Under the pieces are notes generated by a model. The model had not been told where the DNA came from, ran no database searches, and saw nothing but the letters and a program-made list of their open reading frames with translations. A stretch of 64,000 bases of DNA from assembly GCA_037957365.1 (NCBI GenBank), contig JARHVA010002371.1:1054001-1118000 (forward strand). Direction: 5' to 3'. Both the position numbers and the translations under genes were made by a program. This document shows positions 59,671 to 64,000 of the stretch, one piece after another. The DNA comes from Torreya grandis (taxonomy: Eukaryota > Streptophyta > Pinopsida > Cupressales > Taxaceae). The stretch's first letter is position 1. Each line of letters opens with the position of its first letter.

Positions 59671-59726
59671 GACCCATGGGGTTGTATTGTAAAAGACGAG
59701 ATCCTCAATGTGAGTGCAAAAGAGAA

Positions 59727-60030
59727 AGATCAGCTGATCTATGGGGTAGCAAGATCAAAGAGATCTGTAAGTGTGCCAAGGTTGTGTGCAAGATCAGTTG
59801 ATCTGTGGGGTAGCAAGATCAAGAAGATCTACAACACAAGATTAAAGATTGAAGGACTAAAGAAGGATTAGATCCTCAAATTGAAGGCAAGAACAACAAT
59901 TGGGTTGGTTGTCTCAAGGGGTGTAAGATCGGTTGATCTGCAGGTAGCAAGATCAGGGAGATCTACATGGTAAGCAAGATCAAGGAAGTCTGCAACACAA
60001 TAAGGTTCAAGATCAAGGAGATCTACTGTA
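59727..60030. repeat. Palindromic AGATC-motif array in the LTR
   Basis: Contains the exact palindrome AGATCAGCTGATCT (59727-59740) and seven or more copies of a phrase like CAAGATCAAGGAGATCTAC with small changes. The same array is at about 63060-63365. Confidence 0.75.
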
Positions 60031-60371
60031 TTGTATATGTATGACTAGTATTGTAGGCAAAACAACCGGTTGAGTTGATTGTCACAAGGATTGGAGGGAA
60101 CAACAACTCAGTGTTGAGTCGATTATTGGTTGTAATTGATTGAGAGAGAGAACTCTTGAGGGAGAATTATTGTACACCCAAGAGGTGTGAGGAAGAAAGA
60201 TATTTAGTCATTGTATTTACTTTTGGAAGAGTTTAATACAAGATTGGTTGTTTCTTGTATCTCTTATTCTTTGCTGTTTTTGATTTCTAGTTATTTATTA
60301 TTTTTGCTTTAATTTTGTGTTTAGTTGCTTATAAAAAAGTAATCAATTGTACTCTGTAAGATCCTATCAAG

Positions 60372-60384
60372 TGTTATCAGAGCC
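60372..60384 (+). promoter_or_regulatory. Primer binding site of the nested copia
   Basis: TGTTATCAGAGCC two bases after the LTR end, one base off the iMet-type TGGTATCAGAGCC. Confidence 0.75.
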
Positions 60385-60458
60385 AAGTTCATCAGTTCCA
60401 AGTTCATCAGAGTGTGTTAGTGTTTGTTGATTATAGGTTCACTCTCAGGGGTTTCTGA

Positions 60459-60908
60459 TTGAGTGGGAGTAAAGCAATGGCAGAAGAAAGTAAGTTAAGA
60501 ATAGAGAATTTCAATGGCAAGAATTATCAATTATGGAATTGTGGAAAGAAAGGGCATGTAAAGAAAGATTGTTGGTTGGTAGAAGATCAACATGAAGGAA
60601 ATAAAGAAGCAAATGATGTAGATATTGTTGCATGGGATGCTCTTATATGTTCCTTGGATAAATTAGAATCTTGGGTTTTAGATTATGGTGCCTCTTTTCA
60701 TGCAACCCCAAATAGAGAATTTTTTCATGATTATGTCCATGGAGACTTTGAAAAAGTTTATTTAGGGGATGGTGAGCCTTATCAAATTATTGGCAAAGGA
60801 AAAGTGCAGCTGAAGTTGCAGACTGGCAATATATGGGTGTTAAAGGATGTCATGCATGTTCCCATCCTGAAGAGGAAATCTGATGTTTTTGATAAATTCA
60901 AGAACTAG
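60459..60908 (+). pseudogene. gag-protease fusion fragment of the nested copia
   Basis: 149 open codons. The start, RIENFNGKNYQLWN, is the N-terminus of copia gag. It runs directly into CGKKGHVKKDC, the gag zinc knuckle, so the capsid between is deleted in frame. The protease follows: SWVLDYGASFHATP, where D-S-G-A is expected (Ser changed to Tyr), then VYLGDGEPYQIIGKGKV and VLKDVMHVPILKR. It then jumps to KSDVFDKFKN, which belongs in the middle of integrase, so about 250 codons are lost. Upstream ATGs at 60459 and 60477 are both possible; the second (MAEESKLRIENF) fits the usual gag start better. Confidence 0.8.
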
Positions 60909-61250
60909 AAAGCCTTGGTTTTCAAGGAAAAGGTGATGGACAGTGATTAGCTCAAGAGGCTAAATAATACTTAGTAGGGCAGTGTTGATTTGGATGAGGT
61001 TATGATCTAAAATGAGCTTGTAGGTAAAAATAATCACACAAAGGAGAACACAGACACCAACATCGATCAAGTAGGAATTGACATCAATCATGTAGAAATT
61101 GACGTCAATCAGGCAGAAACTTATGTCGATCAGGTGGAACCAACATTGGTCAGGTGTAGACTGACATCAACCAAAGATGATTGAGATCGGTCACTAACAA
61201 AAAGAAATTTGGGCGAACAGCAAGCTGAGAATGAGTCTCAAATGCCCATG
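60909..61250 (+). pseudogene. Polyprotein spacer with in-frame heptapeptide repeat
   Basis: Lies between the integrase remnant and RT. One frame, with several stops in its first third, reads a seven-residue repeat of the form D-I/V-N/D-Q-x-E-x from 61,059 on. A basic block, MPMRRSKRVSKPP, typical of the start of copia RT, follows near 61,240. Confidence 0.6.
61059..61180. repeat. 21-bp tandem repeat, about 5.5 units, in the polyprotein spacer
   Basis: Units at 61059, 61080, 61101, 61122 and 61143, core GACATCAATCAGGTAGAAATT. The period is a multiple of three, so it keeps frame. The core resembles the LTR motif cluster. Confidence 0.85.
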
Positions 61251-62100
61251 AGGAGGTCTAAAAGGGTAAGTAAACCTCCAATTCATTATTCCCCTTATTT
61301 ATACTACTTTTTGCTCATTGATGGTGGAGAACCAAATTTTTTTGATGAGGCAATGCAGGTAGAATCTAGGAAATAGTGGGAAAATGACATGAATGAAGAA
61401 ATTGATTCCTTGGAAGAGAACCAAACATGGGATTTGGTTGAGCTACCAACCAAAAAGAAAGCACTAAAAAATGAATGGGTTCATAGGTTAAAGAAAGGAG
61501 AGAATGGACAGGTGAGATAGAAGGCCAAGTTATATGGTCTTGAGTAAGCTGCAAGACAATGGTATTTGAGGTTTGATAGGTTTATGACAAAGCATGGCTT
61601 TAGTCAATGTCAATGTGACCATTGTGTTTATTTTACCAAGTTGGATAATGATAGCTACATTATCCTATTACTGTATGTAGTGTATATGCTTGTTGTAGGG
61701 TCACACATGTAAGAGATTACTGAGCTAAAGGTAAAAGTAGCTCAGACATTTGCTAGGAAGGATTTGGGAGCAGCAAAGAAAATCCTTGGCATGAGTATTT
61801 CTAGAGACAGAGAAAATTACAGGTTAATTTTGTCTCAAGAGGATTATGTGAATAAGGTGTTGGAGAGGTTCAATATGCAGGATGCAAAATTGGTAAGCAC
61901 ACTTATGGATGGACACTTCAAGTTGAGCAAAGAACAGTGTCCTAAATCACATGATGAGGTTGAGTACATGAGTAGAGTTCCATATGCTTCAGCAATTGGG
62001 AGCTTGATGTATGCAATGGTATGTACTATACCTGATATTACTCCAGCAGTGGGAGTTGTCAGCAAGTTTATGGCCAATCTAGGAAAGGAACACTAGAAAG
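61251..62100 (+). pseudogene. Reverse transcriptase of the nested copia, internally deleted
   Basis: Starts PIHYSPYLYY, NEEIDSLEENQTWDLVELP, NEWVHRLKKGENG, then a stop. It continues at AARQWYLRFDRFMTKHGFSQ, so the first catalytic Asp block is missing. The YVDD box reads YVVYMLV, where both Asp are lost. From 61764 an open run follows: GAAKKILGMSISRD, LSQEDYVNKVLERFNM and YASAIGSLMYAMV. Dead. Confidence 0.8.
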
Positions 62101-62585
62101 CAGTTTAGTGGATTCTCAGATATCTGAGAGGGACCAATAGTAGGCATTTATGCTATGGAGGGTCAAACACTTCTCTACATGGGTATGTAGATTCAAATAT
62201 GGTAGGTGACTTAGATGGTAGGAGAAGCACCACATGATATGTGTTCACTGTTGGTGGAATGGTGGTTAGCTAAATTTCAAAGTTGCAGAAGGTTGTTGCC
62301 TTGTCTACTGCAGAGGTAGAATATATTATCGTCACAGAGACTAGCAAGGAAATGATTTGGATGACTCAATTCATGGAAGAGTTGGGAAAGGAGCAAAAGA
62401 GTTGCAGATTATACAGTGATAGTCAAAGTGCAATTCATTTGGCAAAGAATTCAGCCTTTCATTCAAGAACCAAACATATACAGCTTAGGTACCACTTCAT
62501 TAGACAGGTATTGGAGGATGGACAGTTAAAGCTGGAAAAGATCCATACAGATAAGAACCCTGCTGATATGTTAACAAAGCGGTAA
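62101..62585 (+). pseudogene. RNase H of the nested copia
   Basis: Reads LRYLRGTNSRHLCYGGS, LHGYVDSNMVGDLDGRRSTT, a stop, then YVFTVGGMVVS. The open run 62283-62585 has KVVALSTAEVEYIIVTE, RLYSDSQSAIHLAKNSAFHS, KHIQLRYHFIRQ, LEKIHTDKNPADMLTKR. The last is the canonical copia terminus. The C-terminal 100 codons are well preserved. Confidence 0.85.
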
Positions 62586-62702
62586 CAAAGGAGAAGTTAA
62601 ATCTTCATTCAACTTTTTTTGGTCTTCAAGATTGAACTTGAAGATGGAGAAACAAGCTAGAGGATGTTGCTGTATAGGTACATGTGTAGCTGTTTATCTC
62701 CA

Positions 62703-62712
62703 AGTGGGAGAT
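62703..62712 (+). promoter_or_regulatory. Polypurine tract of the nested copia
   Basis: AGTGGGAGAT immediately before the 3' LTR start TGTTAAG. Confidence 0.75.
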
Positions 62713-63702
62713 TGTTAAGTTGTGGAGCTAAAAGCTTCATTGTTATGCAAATGTGGAGGTTGCTGGAGTAAGACAATCACTGACATCGATTAGGGTTGAT
62801 TGAAATTTGCCAACATCAGTTAGGCATCAGCCAATGTCGGTCATCTCCAGATAGATAGGAACTGACATCGATAGCCTATGCATTTTTAGAACTGTTAGTT
62901 AGATGAATAGTTAGTTTGATGAACAGTCATTTTGCATGTAAAGACTAATTTTAGTCTTGAGTCCACTTTTTTAATTATTGTTTATTTTGGGATCTATTTA
63001 AGAGACCCATGGGGTTGTATTGTAAAGGATGAGATCCTCAAAGTGAGTGTAGAAGAGAAATATCAGTTGATCTGTGGGGTAGCAAGATCAAAGAGATTTG
63101 AAAGTGTACCAAGGTTGTGTGAAAGATTAGTTAATCTATGGGGTAGCAAGATCAAGAAGATCTACAACACAAGATTAAGGACTGAAGGACTAAGGAAGGA
63201 TTAGATCCTCAACTAGAAGGCAAGAACAACAATTGGGTTGGTTGTCTCAAGGGGTGTAAGATCGGTTAATCTACAGGTAGCAAAATCAGGGAGATCTACA
63301 TGGTAAACAAGATCAAGGAAGTCTACAACACAACAAGGTGCAAGATCAAGGAGATCTACTATATTGTATATGTATGACTGGTATTATAGGCAAAACAACC
63401 GGTTGAGTTGATTGTCACAAGGACTGGAGGGAACAACAACTCAGTGTTGAGTTGATTGTTAGTTGTAATTGATTGAGAGAGAGAACTCTTGAGGGAGAAT
63501 TACTGTACACCCAAGAGGTGTGAGGAAGAGAGATATTTCTTTATTGTAATTCCTTCTGGAAGAGTTTAATACAAGATTAGTTGTTTTTTGTATCTCCTAT
63601 TCTTTGTTGTTTCTGATTTCTAGTTACTTATTATTTCTAGTTTAATTTCGTGTTTAGTTGCTTATACAAAAGTAATCAATTGTACTCTATTAGATCCTAA
63701 CA
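62713..63702 (+). repeat. 3' LTR of the nested copia
   Basis: 990 bp, TGTTAAGTTG to CCTAACA, matching 59360-60369. Many differences are C/T or G/A and hit CpG-containing motifs. Confidence 0.9.
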
Positions 63703-63906
63703 ATCTTTGAAAGGCAAGTGCCTTCATGCATGGACTGAAGGAGTTTCCAAGTATCTCTAAGATACTCATAATTACCAATGTGGAGAAGGAATTCATCCTT
63801 AACACTCTGCAAGATAATGGACATAATTTCTTGTGATTTCTGTTAAAATGCATTAGTAAGCTCAGGGGTTACATGTCATCTTAAAAGGACTTTTTCAATC
63901 CTAAAA
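63703..63906. repeat. 204-bp host duplication flanking the nested copia (right copy)
   Basis: Begins exactly at the LTR end with ATCTTTGAAAGG and runs on into the remaining host gag start. Five differences from 59145-59348. Confidence 0.92.
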
Positions 63907-64000
63907 AAAATATTCTATAATTTTTGGGCCATAAATTCAGATTTAACATAAATTTTACATATATTATAGTTATTTACATTAAGCATTTGAGATTTATCTA
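63907..64000 (-). pseudogene. gag N-terminal part of the third copia element (runs off the window)
   Basis: On the minus strand reads NVNNYNNICKIYVKSEFMAQ followed by a KLxNIF string, matching the start of copia gag (N-Y-x-x-W-K). It continues into the duplicated block. Confidence 0.6.

Larger units (their letters stand above)
59360..60369 (+). repeat. 5' LTR of the nested copia
   Basis: 1,010 bp, TGTTAAGTTG to CCTATCA. It holds a GACATCGGT-like motif cluster (59426-59545), a TATA-like box, and an AGATC-rich repeat tract (59727-60030). Confidence 0.9.
59360..63702 (+). mobile_element. Nested Ty1/copia element (plus), two LTRs, internally deleted
   Basis: LTRs at 59360-60369 and 62713-63702 (TG...CA), iMet-type primer site after the first, polypurine tract before the second. 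The total is 4.34 kb, of which only 2.3 kb is internal. Most of gag, nearly all of integrase and the middle of RT are missing, so it could not have moved by itself. LTRs differ at several percent by eye. The 5-bp flanks (TGTCA and ATCTT) do not match; instead a 204-bp direct repeat of the host flanks it. Confidence 0.88.
54640..64000 (-). mobile_element. Third Ty1/copia element (minus), split by a nested copia; 5' end beyond the window
   Basis: Minus-strand order is gag start (64,000-63,907 and the duplicated block), nested insertion, rest of gag, protease, integrase, RT, RNase H, polypurine tract, 3' LTR. The left LTR edge could not be fixed. Stops are frequent and the integrase second Asp is changed. 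The gag capsid segment is present on both sides of the nested copia because of a 204-bp duplication. Confidence 0.7.

Overview
This window looks like intergenic DNA from a large, retrotransposon-packed plant nuclear genome. It is AT-rich. Every coding stretch I can recognise belongs to an LTR retrotransposon, and most are broken by stops and frameshifts. I found no intact host gene, tRNA, rRNA or CRISPR array. Three things point to a seed plant with a slow-turnover genome: Tat/Ogre-type Ty3/gypsy elements carrying a second RNase H, iMet-type primer sites, and deeply decayed nested copies. A conifer is my best guess, but it is an inference.

Layout. 1-15,520: old gypsy debris on the minus strand: a 390-bp direct repeat with a Lys/Glu-rich coiled-coil remnant, a protease remnant, a gag remnant and a reverse transcriptase remnant. 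15,526-36,779: a complete but dead 21.3-kb Tat/Ogre-like gypsy element on the minus strand. It has two 1.16-kb LTRs, a 5-bp target duplication (GTGGG), primer site, polypurine tract, gag, protease, RT, RNase H, a second RNase H and integrase. Its integrase is split at 19,167-24,045 by a young, almost undiverged non-autonomous LTR element. That element carries an open frame whose first part resembles the N-terminal region of the host cohesin regulator PDS5. 38,424-43,530: a Ty1/copia element (minus) with one LTR and a fairly readable polyprotein. 44,955-52,903: a second Tat-like gypsy (minus) with both LTRs, target duplication GATTC, gag and protease, but no visible RT or integrase. About 54,640-64,000: a third copia element (minus). 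Its gag is split at 59,360-63,702 by a plus-strand copia element with two roughly 1-kb LTRs and large internal deletions.

The most interesting points are about how these pieces were built. Both nested insertions are flanked by long direct repeats of the host element (120 bp and 204 bp) instead of the usual 5 bp. The first also ends in a truncated second unit joined at a 7-bp microhomology. The young element seems to have captured spliced PDS5 coding sequence. The 3' non-coding part of the large gypsy holds a family of hairpins whose stems have changed on both sides together while the loop core stayed the same. The plus-strand copia carries one short motif family (GACATCGGTCAG-like) both in its LTRs and as an in-frame 21-bp repeat in its polyprotein, and a related CpG-rich motif array lies in the LTR of the young element.

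All family assignments come from reading translated motifs by eye; no database search was run. Boundaries marked by paired LTRs and target duplications are firm. Boundaries of single-LTR elements and domain edges are approximate.
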